The notes beneath the pieces were generated by a model. That model saw only the letters and a program-made list of their open reading frames with translations. It searched no databases and had not been told where the DNA came from. DNA of 37,720 bases, taken from contig CAMOQF010000009.1 of the NCBI GenBank assembly GCA_946622645.1, positions 1 through 37,720 of the forward strand. Direction: 5' to 3'. Positions 1 to 7,819 of this stretch are shown here, piece by piece (the stretch's first letter is position 1; each line of letters opens with the position of its first letter). The DNA comes from an uncultured Blautia sp. GTDB lineage: Bacteria > Bacillota > Clostridia > Lachnospirales > Lachnospiraceae. A program made the position numbers and the translations under genes.

Positions 1-649
1 GCAGATAGTAGTTCATCATGGAGAAGATACCCTTCTTCATCTCGCCGCCGTACCAGGTGTTGATGATGACCTGCTCGCGGCTGGTGATGTTGAAGGCTAC
101 GCAGGTGGCGGAGTTCAGGCCAAGCTCTGCATAATTTTCAACGGTTGCCTTGGAAGCGTTGTAGACGACGAAATCCGGTTCGTAGGTCTCAAGCTCTTCC
201 TCTGTGGGCTGGATGAACATGTTCTTGATAAAGTGTGCCTGCCAGGCAACTTCCACGATAAAACGGACAGCCATGCGGGTATCCTTGTTGGCGCCGCAGT
301 AGGAATCCACAACGAACAGTCTCTTGTTGCAGAGCTCTTTCTTTGCGATGTCCTTTACGATCGCCCAGGTCTCCTCAGACATGGGATGGTTGTCATTCTT
401 GTATGCGTCGGACGTCCACCAGACGGTATCCTTGGAGTTTTCATCCATGACGATGTATTTGTCTTTGGGAGAACGGCCGGTGTAGATGCCGGTCATAACA
501 TTGATCGCATCCAGCTCGGTCAAGGTGCCGACTTCAAAGCCGGTCAGATCAGCTTTTGTCTCTTCCTCAAAAAGCATTTCGTAGGAAGGATTGCGAACGA
601 TCTCGGTCGTTCCGGTGATGCCATACTTGGTTAAATCGATTGTTGCCAT
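1..649 (-). CDS. pckA: Phosphoenolpyruvate carboxykinase (ATP), N-terminal part
   Basis: The gene runs off the left edge, so only about 216 N-terminal codons of a family that is usually 530-540 residues are present. The enzyme interconverts oxaloacetate plus ATP with PEP, CO2 and ADP; in fermenting anaerobes it often works in the PEP-carboxylating direction. The translation starts [11 protein letters not shown] and carries the family motifs [10 protein letters not shown], a [15 protein letters not shown] stretch, and near the cut end [11 protein letters not shown], which contains the active-site lysine region. It is absent from the ORF track because it is truncated. The ATG at 649 has a purine-rich site (AAGAGAGG) upstream and a good SigA promoter about 57 bases further up. 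Identification is secure. Confidence 0.95.
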   Translation of the reverse strand, partial: MATIDLTKYGITGTTEIVRNPSYEMLFEEETKADLTGFEVGTLTELDAINVMTGIYTGRSPKDKYIVMDENSKDTVWWTSDAYKNDNHPMSEETWAIVKDIAKKELCNKRLFVVDSYCGANKDTRMAVRFIVEVAWQAHFIKNMFIQPTEEELETYEPDFVVYNASKATVENYAELGLNSATCVAFNITSREQVIINTWYGGEMKKGIFSMMNYYL

Positions 650-705
650 CCTGCATGTACCTCTCTTCTTATTTTATAAATAGTTGAAAGTTCTTTTTCG
701 CTGAC

Positions 706-734
706 ATTATCGCATTTATGGGCGGTATTGTCAA
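706..734 (-). promoter_or_regulatory. SigA-type promoter of pckA
   Basis: On the minus strand there is TTGACA (729-734), 17 bases, then GATAAT (706-711). Transcription would start near 699 and give a leader of about 50 bases. The promoter lies just downstream of the dgt stop codon, so pckA need not depend on read-through from thrC-dgt. Confidence 0.75.
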
Positions 735-739
735 GAGTT

Positions 740-2167
740 TCAAGTGATCCCCGTGATCCTCTGATAAAGATCCTTCGCATAGCTGTCGGTCATGCCGCTG
801 ACAAAGTCGGTCATCAGCAGGATCCGAAGGTAAAGCCGTTCTTTTTCCGTCCTGCAGCGGCGGCTGTAGATGTGATAGACCTGCCGATAATTTTCCGAGA
901 TCAGATGCAGCCACTTCTGCTCCATCGTAGACAGCTGCTCCGGCGTATCGTAATAGAGAACCGCCGACATAAAGTGATCCAGCAGGAAATGCAGGATCGT
1001 TCCGGCGGTCACTTCCATCTGCAGGATCTGCTCCGATAAAAACGCGTACCGGTAAGCGATGTCGCACAGAGACTTTTTGACCCAGTCGCCGTAGGTTCCG
1101 TAAAACAGATCTCCGGGATATTCTCCTTCCATGATCCTGCGGTAATTGGAGGTGAAGCCGTAGGTCGCGCAGTACAGCAGACGGCTCTGGACCCACACCA
1201 TCAGGTTCTGGACCGCGTAGAGCTTCGGGTCCCGCACGCCCCTCTCCTTCCCGGTGTCATACAGATGCTCCAGCATGGGAACCGGATCAAAGTGCGATGG
1301 ATCGATGCCGCTTTTGTCTCTGGCAGTTTTCAGTTCCTCCAGCAGTTTTTCATAGGAAAGGAATCCTTTTTTGAAGGCATCTTCAATATCCGCGGTGCTG
1401 TAGGCGATATCGTCCGCAGCCTCCAGGATGTAGGTGAGAGGATGCCGTACGCCTTCGGTCCCCATCTCGCGGGAGATCTGTTCGTAGAGCTCCTGTTCCG
1501 CATAGAAGAAGCCCATCTTCTTTTCTTTTACGTTGCCGGTCTCCGGGTGCATCTGCAGCGAAGAGACCGGATATTTGATGATGGTGTTCAAAAGCGCGTA
1601 GGTCAGGTTCATCCCGTTTTCGTTGACCAGGAAGTGCAGCTTGGTCACCTGGCGGAGCGCCTGCGCGTTGCCCTCGAAATGATACAGATCGGAGAGCATC
1701 TGTTTATCCAGCACCCTGGAGACAGGTTTCCCGTAATACATGGTCTTTTTCAGATTCTGGGCAAACCAGTCCCGGATGGCTTCCTCTCCGAAATGTCCGA
1801 AGGGAGGATTGCCTATGTCATGGATGAGACCCGCACATTGAAGGATGTCGCAGATATCCGATTTTGTCTGTGAGGTGAATTCCGGATCCGTCTCGTTTGC
1901 GATCAGGTACTGTCCGATATTATGGCCAAGAGATCTTGCAAAGGAGGAGACCTCCAGCGAATGTGTGAGCCGTGTCCGTATAAAGTCACTCTTGTCGAGT
2001 GCAAACACCTGGGTCTTGTCCTGCAGTCTTCTGAAGGATGCGCTGCCTATGATCCTGTGGTAATCCTTTTCAAACTCGCTGCGAAGGTCCCCGTTCTTGC
2101 CGGCTGTGCCTTTGCTGTAATTCCCCACCCTCCGGTCGCAGAGAAGGCGGCTCCAGCTCATGCTCAT
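740..2167 (-). CDS. dgt: Deoxyguanosinetriphosphate triphosphohydrolase (long, E. coli-like type)
   Basis: HD-domain enzyme of 475 residues that splits dGTP (or other dNTPs) into deoxynucleoside and triphosphate and so adjusts dNTP pools. Visible features are SASFRRLQDKTQVF (about 42-55), the first metal histidine in TRLTHSLEVS (H69), the HD pair in GLIHDIGNPPFGH (H116-D117), FEGNAQALR, and a later DDIAYSTADIEDA carrying the last metal aspartate. The FEGNAQ motif and the length fit the long E. coli Dgt class rather than the shorter class found at the right end of this window. Its ATG overlaps the thrC stop as ATGA, so the two are probably translationally coupled. A second Met two codons in is an alternative start. 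Confidence 0.9.
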   Translation of the reverse strand: MSMSWSRLLCDRRVGNYSKGTAGKNGDLRSEFEKDYHRIIGSASFRRLQDKTQVFALDKSDFIRTRLTHSLEVSSFARSLGHNIGQYLIANETDPEFTSQTKSDICDILQCAGLIHDIGNPPFGHFGEEAIRDWFAQNLKKTMYYGKPVSRVLDKQMLSDLYHFEGNAQALRQVTKLHFLVNENGMNLTYALLNTIIKYPVSSLQMHPETGNVKEKKMGFFYAEQELYEQISREMGTEGVRHPLTYILEAADDIAYSTADIEDAFKKGFLSYEKLLEELKTARDKSGIDPSHFDPVPMLEHLYDTGKERGVRDPKLYAVQNLMVWVQSRLLYCATYGFTSNYRRIMEGEYPGDLFYGTYGDWVKKSLCDIAYRYAFLSEQILQMEVTAGTILHFLLDHFMSAVLYYDTPEQLSTMEQKWLHLISENYRQVYHIYSRRCRTEKERLYLRILLMTDFVSGMTDSYAKDLYQRITGIT

Positions 2168-3660
2168 GATCCGATCCCCAGAGCGTTCAGTACCGCGGAA
2201 GCCATGTCTTCCTTGTCGACGACCAGGTCATGCAGCACGCTCAGCGTACGGATCTCTTCCACCGCCCCGGGAAGCGGAACCTTCGTCATCTCCGACAGGC
2301 GGTCCGCCAGGACAAAATCGTCCTCTTCTTTTTCAGCTTTGCCGAAGCATTCCAGCACAAAGCGGTTGAACTTGAAGGGGCTTGCCGTGGAGGCGATCAC
2401 CGTCACGGTATCGTCGCCGGTCTCTTTACGGTATTTGTCGACCACGCCGCTCGCCACGGCCGTGTGCGGGTCGATCATGTAGCCATGCTGCTCAAAGCAG
2501 CGCTCGATCGCTTCCGCTGTCTCTTTTTCGGTACAGTAATTTCCGTAAAAGTCCGCGAAGGTCTTTTCCATCTCAGGAGTGACGTTGTAACTGCCTGTAA
2601 CGGAAAGCTCTTCCATCCGTTTTCTGCAGGCTTCGCCGTCGCATCCGTCTGCCAGGTAAACCAGTCTTTCCAGGTTGCTGGAGATCAGGATATCCATCGA
2701 GGGGGAAGCCGTCAGGATAAACTCCCTGTTCCTGTCGTAGCAGCCGGTGGAGAAAAAGTCGAACAACACCTTGTTGGAATTGGACGCGCAGATCAGCTTT
2801 CGGACCGGAATGCCGATCTGTTTTGCGTACCAGGCAGCCAGGATGTTGCCGAAGTTTCCTGTCGGGACGGCAAAGTTGATCTCTGCTCCCGCCGTGATCT
2901 TCCCCTGACGCACCAGGGATGCATAGGCATATACGTAATAGACGATCTGCGGCACCAGACGGCCGACGTTGATGGAATTCGCCGACGAGAACTGATAGCC
3001 GGCTCTGTCCAGTTTTTCCTGCATGGCAGGATCATGGAAGATCCGCTTGACCTCTGTCTGGGCGTCGTCAAAGTTTCCGGTGATCCCGATGACGGTCGTA
3101 TTGTTCCCGCGCTGAGTGACCATCTGCTTTTCCTGGATGGCGCTCACGCCGTATTTGGGATAAAAGACAATGATCCGGGTGCCGGGCACATCAGCAAATC
3201 CCGCAAGGGCTGCCTTTCCGGTGTCCCCGGAGGTCGCCGTCAGGATCACGATCTCATTTTCGATGTGGTTCTTTTTGGCGGCTGTCGTCATCAGATGCGG
3301 AAGGATCGAGAGAGCCATATCCTTAAAGGCGATGGTCGGTCCATGGAACAGCTCCAGGTAGAACGTCTTTTCATCCGTCTGACGCAGCGGAGCAAATTCT
3401 TCCGTGTCAAATTTGCTGTCATAGGCCCTTTCGATGCAGGTCTTCAGCTCTTCATCGGTGAAATCCGTGAGGAAAAGCCGCATCACTTCGAAAGCAGTCT
3501 GCCTGTAATCCATCCGGGACAGCTCCTCCAGGCTTTTTGAAAGCTTCGGGATATGCGTAGGGACAAACAATCCTCCGTCCGCCGAAAGGCCCTGCAGGAT
3601 CGCCTGGGAGGCCGTGACCTCTTTTCCCCCGCCCCGGGTACTCTTATATAACATGTTCAT
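2164..3660 (-). CDS. thrC: Threonine synthase
   Basis: PLP enzyme of 498 residues that converts O-phosphohomoserine to threonine and phosphate, the last step of threonine synthesis. The N terminus MNMLYKSTRGG and the SADGGLFVP segment are typical. The PLP-binding lysine is in GPTIAFKDMA (K113), followed by the phosphate-loop motif TSGDTGKAALAGF. The length matches the long threonine synthase class. The ATG at 3660 has GGAGG seven bases upstream and its own extended -10 promoter. It is the first gene of a two-gene unit with dgt. No other threonine-pathway gene is nearby, and the pairing with a dGTPase has no obvious metabolic reason. Confidence 0.96.
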   Translation of the reverse strand: MNMLYKSTRGGGKEVTASQAILQGLSADGGLFVPTHIPKLSKSLEELSRMDYRQTAFEVMRLFLTDFTDEELKTCIERAYDSKFDTEEFAPLRQTDEKTFYLELFHGPTIAFKDMALSILPHLMTTAAKKNHIENEIVILTATSGDTGKAALAGFADVPGTRIIVFYPKYGVSAIQEKQMVTQRGNNTTVIGITGNFDDAQTEVKRIFHDPAMQEKLDRAGYQFSSANSINVGRLVPQIVYYVYAYASLVRQGKITAGAEINFAVPTGNFGNILAAWYAKQIGIPVRKLICASNSNKVLFDFFSTGCYDRNREFILTASPSMDILISSNLERLVYLADGCDGEACRKRMEELSVTGSYNVTPEMEKTFADFYGNYCTEKETAEAIERCFEQHGYMIDPHTAVASGVVDKYRKETGDDTVTVIASTASPFKFNRFVLECFGKAEKEEDDFVLADRLSEMTKVPLPGAVEEIRTLSVLHDLVVDKEDMASAVLNALGIGS

Positions 3661-3698
3661 TTCAGATCCTCCGTATGATTCTTCTGTTCGTAGATTTC

Positions 3699-3727
3699 AG
3701 TATATCAAAAAAAAAGGACAGCCGCAA
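3699..3727 (-). promoter_or_regulatory. Extended -10 promoter of thrC
   Basis: The minus strand reads TTGCGG (3722-3727), 17 bases, then TATACT (3699-3704) preceded by TGA, an extended -10 (TGn). The weak -35 hexamer is exactly the loop of the terminator hairpin of the upstream hydrolase gene, and the spacer contains its U-tract. Confidence 0.6.
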
Positions 3728-3733
3728 CTGTCC
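3707..3733 (-). terminator. Intrinsic terminator after the cell wall hydrolase gene
   Basis: On the minus strand a 6-bp stem GGACAG/CTGTCC with a TTGCGG loop is followed by nine T residues. It lies about 54 bases after the hydrolase stop codon and overlaps the thrC promoter. Confidence 0.75.
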
Positions 3734-3786
3734 GAATGAGGCTTGCCCTCTTTTCAGATCTTCTGCTGCCATCCCTTTTAATTCTA

Positions 3787-4653
3787 TTATTCTCCGGTAG
3801 GCACAAACGCCACGAGCCCTGCCTCTTCGGATTCGTCTGCATGGACGTTCTCGGGTATCGTGTAAAACTCATGATAGCCATGTTTGAACAGCCATTGCAG
3901 ATCATGCTCGAACCAGCGGACATTCTCCTCTTCCGAAGCAGATCTTGCCATGAAGAAAAGAGCGCCTTCGGAATAATCCACGCCGTTCATGACTTCCCTG
4001 ACCGCCTCTCTGGTTTCATCCGAGACCTTTACGCGGTAGATCGAACCGTCGTAGGTAGGAGCAAACTGCGGAACGCCCCCGGTGTTCTGCCAGATGACGT
4101 CGAACACGGTGTCCGGGAAATAGTCCGAGGCAACCCGGTTCATGATCACATTGGCCACCAGGATCTTCCCTTTGAGGTCCTCAATGCCGGCCTCGGCCTC
4201 CACGATGCGGAGAAGACTGTCATAGTCCTTGTCGGACATGATCCTGGGCCTGCCCGCCAGGGACTGCACCTGCTTGGCATAGCCGTTCACGGTGCTCGCC
4301 ATCTGCGTACAGATGTTGATATCCACCGGAGTGATCCTGCCCGGCGCGTCCGCTGTCCTCTGGCCTACGAGCACCGTCTCGCAGGAGCTTCCGATCCATT
4401 GGACATTCTTTCTGGTAAGGCTCCCCGGATCGACACACGCGATCACGCTTGAGATGCCGGTCGGGATCTCTTTTTCATTCTCGGAAGCCGCGTAGACCAC
4501 AGCTGAATATGATACTTTTGAAGAACTCATCCAGACCGCCGCGCCAAGGAAGACAGCCATGGACGCAAAAACGGCTGTCCGTTTGATGATCCCGGCAGCC
4601 TGACCGCTTTTTGTCCCCCGCCGTTTTTGGTGTGTTTTTTTTGTCCCCTTCAT
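3787..4653 (-). CDS. Membrane-anchored or secreted cell wall hydrolase, SleB/CwlJ (Hydrolase_2) type
   Basis: A basic N terminus (KKTHQKRRGTK) is followed by one hydrophobic segment (about residues 22-42), then a linker and a C-terminal SleB-like domain. The domain begins at LLRIVEAEAGIEDLKGKILVANVIMNRV, in which the conserved glutamates of the family are visible, and continues through FPDTVFDVIW and QFAP. Such enzymes cut peptidoglycan glycan strands and act in spore germination or vegetative wall turnover; which applies here cannot be told. The track's start at 4662 is GTG. I prefer the ATG at 4653 (288 aa) because AAGGGG lies at the right distance. It has its own consensus promoter and terminator, so it is probably monocistronic. 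Confidence 0.8.
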   Translation of the reverse strand: MKGTKKTHQKRRGTKSGQAAGIIKRTAVFASMAVFLGAAVWMSSSKVSYSAVVYAASENEKEIPTGISSVIACVDPGSLTRKNVQWIGSSCETVLVGQRTADAPGRITPVDINICTQMASTVNGYAKQVQSLAGRPRIMSDKDYDSLLRIVEAEAGIEDLKGKILVANVIMNRVASDYFPDTVFDVIWQNTGGVPQFAPTYDGSIYRVKVSDETREAVREVMNGVDYSEGALFFMARSASEEENVRWFEHDLQWLFKHGYHEFYTIPENVHADESEEAGLVAFVPTGE

Positions 4654-4710
4654 CCTTATCACCCCTTGCGTTCATAAAAATGTAACAATTTAAACGACCG
4701 CTTTGGTAAA

Positions 4711-4739
4711 ATTATAGGCATTTTAAGGGACAATGTCAA
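4711..4739 (-). promoter_or_regulatory. Perfect-consensus SigA promoter of the cell wall hydrolase
   Basis: The minus strand has TTGACA (4734-4739), 17 bases, then TATAAT (4711-4716). Both hexamers and the spacing match consensus, in AT-rich flanking DNA. The leader would be about 50 bases. The rest of the 4654-4830 gap shows only AT-rich sequence. Confidence 0.85.
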
Positions 4740-4824
4740 TATTCTTTGGCTGTTTTTTCGATAAATTTTGCAATTTTATGTCATGTTATGTAAATCAATT
4801 AACAATTATGTCAACTTTATAAAT

Positions 4825-4863
4825 AAAAAAGGGTGACAACAGGGACGGTTCCCTTTGTCACCC
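4825..4863 (-). terminator. Long palindromic terminator of the thi operon, repeat-like
   Basis: The arms on the plus strand are GGGTGACAA-C-AGGGA and TCCCT-TTGTCACCC around a CGGT loop, so 14 pairs with one bulged C. On the minus strand the stem is followed by six T residues, as in a Rho-independent terminator. The palindrome includes the thiZ stop codon and last glycine codon. Its AGGGACGGTTCCCT core resembles short dispersed palindromes that I recall from Firmicutes genomes near REP-associated transposases; that link is from memory. Confidence 0.8.
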
Positions 4864-5607
4864 TCTCCCTCTTCCAAGGCTGGAAAGGATCTGTTTTTTG
4901 TACCCAAGAAAGCTTTCCGTCAGTGTAAAACCATCCCTTTCGTCTCTTCCCGGCGTGATCTGTATCTCTGCGGTGATGGTGGCCGGTCTTTCATTCAGGA
5001 TCAGGATCCTGTCCGACAGGAGGATGGCCTCATCGATATCATGGGTGATGAGAAGGACTGACATGGACAGCTTTTTTACCATATCCAGAAACCAGACGTG
5101 CATATCGGATCTGGTCAGCGTATCCAGAGCGCTGAAAGGTTCGTCCAGCAGGGTCGCCTCTCCTGCAAACAGATAGGTGCGAAGAAGCGCCGCTCTCTGC
5201 CGCATGCCGCCGGAAAGCTGGCCGGGATACTTTTTTTCGGTCCCGGCGATACCGAATTCCTGAAAAAGGGGCGCAGCCTTCTGCCGCGCCTCCTTCCTGT
5301 TCTCATGTTTTAAAAGAAGCGGAAGGATCACGTTGTCCTCGATCGTACGGAACGGAAGCAGGAGATCTTTCTGCAGCATATAGCTGACATGGCCGGACTG
5401 TCCGGTGATCTCCTGTCCTTTGAGGAGGATCCTGCCTTTCTGCGGCACCAGAAGGCCTGCGATCATGTTAAAGACCGTCGATTTGCCCGCGCCGCTCTCT
5501 CCCAGCAGCGAAACGACCTCGCCTTTCCGGATCCGGAGACTGATATCCCGGACGATGGGAGTATCCTCATAAGCAAAAGAACAGTTTTCCATTTCCAAAA
5601 GATACAT
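4858..5607 (-). CDS. thiZ: ABC transporter ATPase, thiamine-precursor (HMP) type
   Basis: A 249-residue nucleotide-binding subunit with Walker A GESGAGKST (about 36-44), signature LSGGMRQRA (131-139), Walker B ATLLDEP (151-157) and the switch histidine in LITHD (H189). By sequence alone it belongs to the SsuB/TauB/NrtD-like importers. The TPP riboswitch at the head of the operon and the THI5-like binding protein point to uptake of thiamine or its pyrimidine moiety, hence ThiZ. It starts 18 bases after the thiY stop with AGGTGG upstream. Its final codons lie inside the terminator palindrome, so the short Gly/Arg tail (GRGRG) may be partly contributed by that element. Confidence 0.85.
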   Translation of the reverse strand: MYLLEMENCSFAYEDTPIVRDISLRIRKGEVVSLLGESGAGKSTVFNMIAGLLVPQKGRILLKGQEITGQSGHVSYMLQKDLLLPFRTIEDNVILPLLLKHENRKEARQKAAPLFQEFGIAGTEKKYPGQLSGGMRQRAALLRTYLFAGEATLLDEPFSALDTLTRSDMHVWFLDMVKKLSMSVLLITHDIDEAILLSDRILILNERPATITAEIQITPGRDERDGFTLTESFLGYKKQILSSLGRGRG

Positions 5608-5625
5608 GAAGGTCCACCTGTCCTG

Positions 5626-6609
5626 TCACTGCAGATAATCGTTTGTAAAGCCTGCGTCCTGCGGGATCTCTTCTTCGATCAGGCCCTTCTCCGTGATCCA
5701 GCTGTAGAAGGCGTTCCATCTCTCTGCATCGATATAGCCCCAGGAAGGCGCGTCCGCGATAAACTGCGGTCCCAGATATTCCAGGCTCTTCTTTACCAGA
5801 TCCGGATCAAGCTCAGGCGCGGCTTCCAGAAGGATCTCCGCCGCTTCATCCGGATTTTCGAGGGAATATTCATATCCTTTTCTCGCCGCTTCCAGGAAAG
5901 CTTTTGCGGTATCCGGATTTTCAGCCGCCCAGTCGGTGTTGGTGATCAGTACGGGCGTGTAATAATCGAACACAGGATTGATATCCATGAAGGAGAAATA
6001 GTCTGTATCAAGACCGGCAAGCTCACAGGCGACGCCCGCCCAGCCGTAAAAGATCCAGATCGCGTCCACCTGATGGCTTTCGAGAGCCGAAACCTCATCC
6101 GTGACTGTGCTGGGGATCAGTTCGACAGCCGAAAAATCGCCTCCGTCATCCTCCACCACCTGCTGAAGGGTGGCCAGCTCGACCGGCAGTTCCCAGGTCG
6201 CGTACTTTTTGCCCTCCAGTCCGGCCGGATGATCCATTCCTTCCCCTGCGCGGGAGATAATGCCGGACGTATTGTGCTGCAGGACGGCCGCGCACGCGGT
6301 GATCGGCATGGCGTCCTCACCGACGATCGCCGGAAGCATGGAATCCTGGAAGGAAACGCCGAACTGCGCTTTTCCGGAAGCTACCAGGACCTCTGCCCCG
6401 TCATCCGGCGGCTGGACAATGCTGACGGAAAGACCGGCTTCTTCAAAGAAGCCTTTCTCCTGCGCGACGTAGATCCCGACATGATTGGTGTTGGGCGTCC
6501 AGTCCAGCACAAAGGTCACTTCCTCCGGTTCCTCAGCGCTTACCAGCGGCACGCATACCTGCTGTGAAAGCGTGAGAGCCAATAAAAGTACCACTACTCT
6601 TTTCTTCAT
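5626..6609 (-). CDS. thiY: ABC transporter substrate-binding protein, NMT1/THI5-like
   Basis: Extracellular binding protein of 327 residues. The signal peptide starts MKKRVVVLLLALTLSQQ and probably ends at VSA-EE. The mature start VTFVLDWTPNTNHVGIYVA is typical of the NMT1/THI5 family that binds hydroxymethylpyrimidine or related thiamine pieces; GVSFQDSM and WIFYGWAGVACEL follow. The track start at 6633 is longer. I use the ATG at 6609 because GGGAGG lies eight bases upstream, the signal peptide then begins correctly, and it overlaps the thiX stop as ATGA. A cysteine lies in the signal region but not in a convincing lipobox. Substrate choice rests on the riboswitch context. Confidence 0.87.
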   Translation of the reverse strand: MKKRVVVLLLALTLSQQVCVPLVSAEEPEEVTFVLDWTPNTNHVGIYVAQEKGFFEEAGLSVSIVQPPDDGAEVLVASGKAQFGVSFQDSMLPAIVGEDAMPITACAAVLQHNTSGIISRAGEGMDHPAGLEGKKYATWELPVELATLQQVVEDDGGDFSAVELIPSTVTDEVSALESHQVDAIWIFYGWAGVACELAGLDTDYFSFMDINPVFDYYTPVLITNTDWAAENPDTAKAFLEAARKGYEYSLENPDEAAEILLEAAPELDPDLVKKSLEYLGPQFIADAPSWGYIDAERWNAFYSWITEKGLIEEEIPQDAGFTNDYLQ

Positions 6610-7370
6610 CCTTTTTCCTCCCATGGCATACATTTTTTCTGAAGAATATCGACAAGTTTCATAAGGAGCAGACTGATGGCCGAGATCAGGAATATTACGG
6701 CGAACATCTTGTCAAACGAGAACGATTTTTTGACGCGCGTCATGTAGACGCCCAGGCCCCCGAAGCCGCCCAGCCACTCCGAAATGACGGCTGCAACGAT
6801 CGCGTAGGAAACCGAGATCCGCAGACTGCCGAAAAAGTGCGGAAGCGCCTGAGGACATTTGACGATCCGGAAGATCTGGCCCCTGCCGGCGCCCATGGAG
6901 GTGAGCAGTCGGATCAGATCCTCGTCGGCCGAGCGGAATCCTGTAAGAAGGCTGACGGTGATGGGAAAAAAGGTCGTCAGGATGACCAGCAGGATCTTCG
7001 GCATCATCTCATAGCCGAACCACAGGACCAGCAGCGGCGCGATCGCGACGGTAGGGATGGTCTGGGTCAGAATGATGAGCGGATAGGCTGCCAGATAAAG
7101 CGGTTCAAACCGGTCCATCAGACAGGCGATCAAAAAGCCGACCACGATCCCGCAGAACAGCCCCAGGAACGCCTCGATCAGCGTAACGCGCGCGTGCTCC
7201 ATCAAAAGCGGAAAATCCGATACGAAGGCGCGTCCCACGTCGAGCGGGGAAGGCAGCAGGTATTTGGGGATCAGACCGAGTCCGGTCACGATCTGCCACA
7301 CCAGCAGCACGCCTGCGACTGCCGCAAAGGGGAGCAGCTTACCTGTGATGCTTGCTGACTTTCTTTTCAA
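6606..7370 (-). CDS. thiX: ABC transporter permease, thiamine-precursor type
   Basis: A 254-residue BPD_transp_1-type inner membrane subunit with about six hydrophobic segments. The EAA-like coupling loop is near MGAGRGQIFRIVKCPQALP, which docks on the ATPase, and EWLGGFGGLGVYM is typical of the SsuC/TauC/ThiX group. The start is TTG at 7370, lying inside the 3' end of the preceding gene (32-base overlap), with GGGGGAGG nine bases upstream. No in-frame ATG occurs until well into the first membrane region, so the TTG is the best choice. Overlaps on both sides indicate strict translational coupling. It forms the importer with ThiY and ThiZ. Confidence 0.87.
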   Translation of the reverse strand: MKRKSASITGKLLPFAAVAGVLLVWQIVTGLGLIPKYLLPSPLDVGRAFVSDFPLLMEHARVTLIEAFLGLFCGIVVGFLIACLMDRFEPLYLAAYPLIILTQTIPTVAIAPLLVLWFGYEMMPKILLVILTTFFPITVSLLTGFRSADEDLIRLLTSMGAGRGQIFRIVKCPQALPHFFGSLRISVSYAIVAAVISEWLGGFGGLGVYMTRVKKSFSFDKMFAVIFLISAISLLLMKLVDILQKKCMPWEEKG

Positions 7371-7635
7371 TGGTCAGCACCTCCCCCTCAGGCCGGTAGG
7401 TCACTTTGATGTAGGCGCAGACAGACGGCGCTCCGGCCCGGATGGCGATGTGCTGGCACTCCTTTACGATATCCATCAGCTCGTCGTAATCGCCTTCGAT
7501 GGCTGTCTCAAAGGGTCCGACATAATAATTGAGGCCGGTACTTTTGATGTAATCGATCACTTCATCCACGATGCGGATCAGCTCCTCATCGTCTTTTGCC
7601 TCCGGCAGTGTCTGAATGGCTACGCTTGCTTCCAT
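7339..7635 (-). CDS. Thiamine-binding protein, MTH1187/YkoF family
   Basis: A 98-residue protein of the DUF77/UPF0045 (MTH1187-like) family, a small ferredoxin-like fold now linked to thiamine binding. MEASVAIQTLP, the central YYVGPFETAIEGDYDELMDIV and the final strand before EVLTIEKKV fit the family. It is cytoplasmic, with no signal or membrane segment. It is the first gene after the TPP riboswitch and overlaps thiX, so a role in handling imported thiamine or precursor is likely. The ATG at 7635 has AAAGGAG nine bases upstream. The family assignment is firm; the exact biochemical role is inferred. Confidence 0.82.
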   Translation of the reverse strand: MEASVAIQTLPEAKDDEELIRIVDEVIDYIKSTGLNYYVGPFETAIEGDYDELMDIVKECQHIAIRAGAPSVCAYIKVTYRPEGEVLTIEKKVSKHHR

Positions 7636-7663
7636 TTTCTATATCTCCTTTCATTAATCATAC

Positions 7664-7690
7664 AAAAACTCCCGGTATGCCGGGAGTTTT
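7664..7690 (-). terminator. Riboswitch expression-platform terminator
   Basis: On the minus strand AAAACTCCCGG-CATA-CCGGGAGTTTTT forms a strong 11-bp stem ending in a T run, 28 bases before the first gene of the thi operon. Placed after a TPP aptamer, it is the OFF structure when TPP is bound. Confidence 0.88.
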
Positions 7691-7705
7691 AAACGTGCAG
7701 AAACT

Positions 7706-7800
7706 GCGATTCCTACGCTGGCATTATCCAGATCAGGTTTACGGGTCTAAGGAACGCTCATCCTTACTCTCAGCCGGCCTGCCGCCAGCTCCCCTTATGT
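7706..7800 (-). promoter_or_regulatory. TPP riboswitch (THI element)
   Basis: On the minus strand the conserved THI-box parts occur in order: AGGGGAGC, GCCGGCTGAGAG, GACCCGTAAACCTGATC, TGGATAATGCCAGCGTAGGA. A short extra arm (AAGGATGAGCGTTCCTT) stands where the optional P3a-type stem lies. The aptamer is followed by an intrinsic terminator, so control is by transcription attenuation: high TPP stops transcription of the thiamine-binding protein-thiXYZ operon. Its 5' edge is only about 20 bases after the efp stop codon, and I see no clear promoter in between. Confidence 0.95.
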
Positions 7801-7819
7801 TCCGTATTCAGTTTTCAGA

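Noticed and set aside
6540-6609. Lipoprotein signal in ThiY
   Set aside because: The cysteine in SQQVC lacks a proper lipobox and a signal peptidase I site (VSA-EE) fits better.
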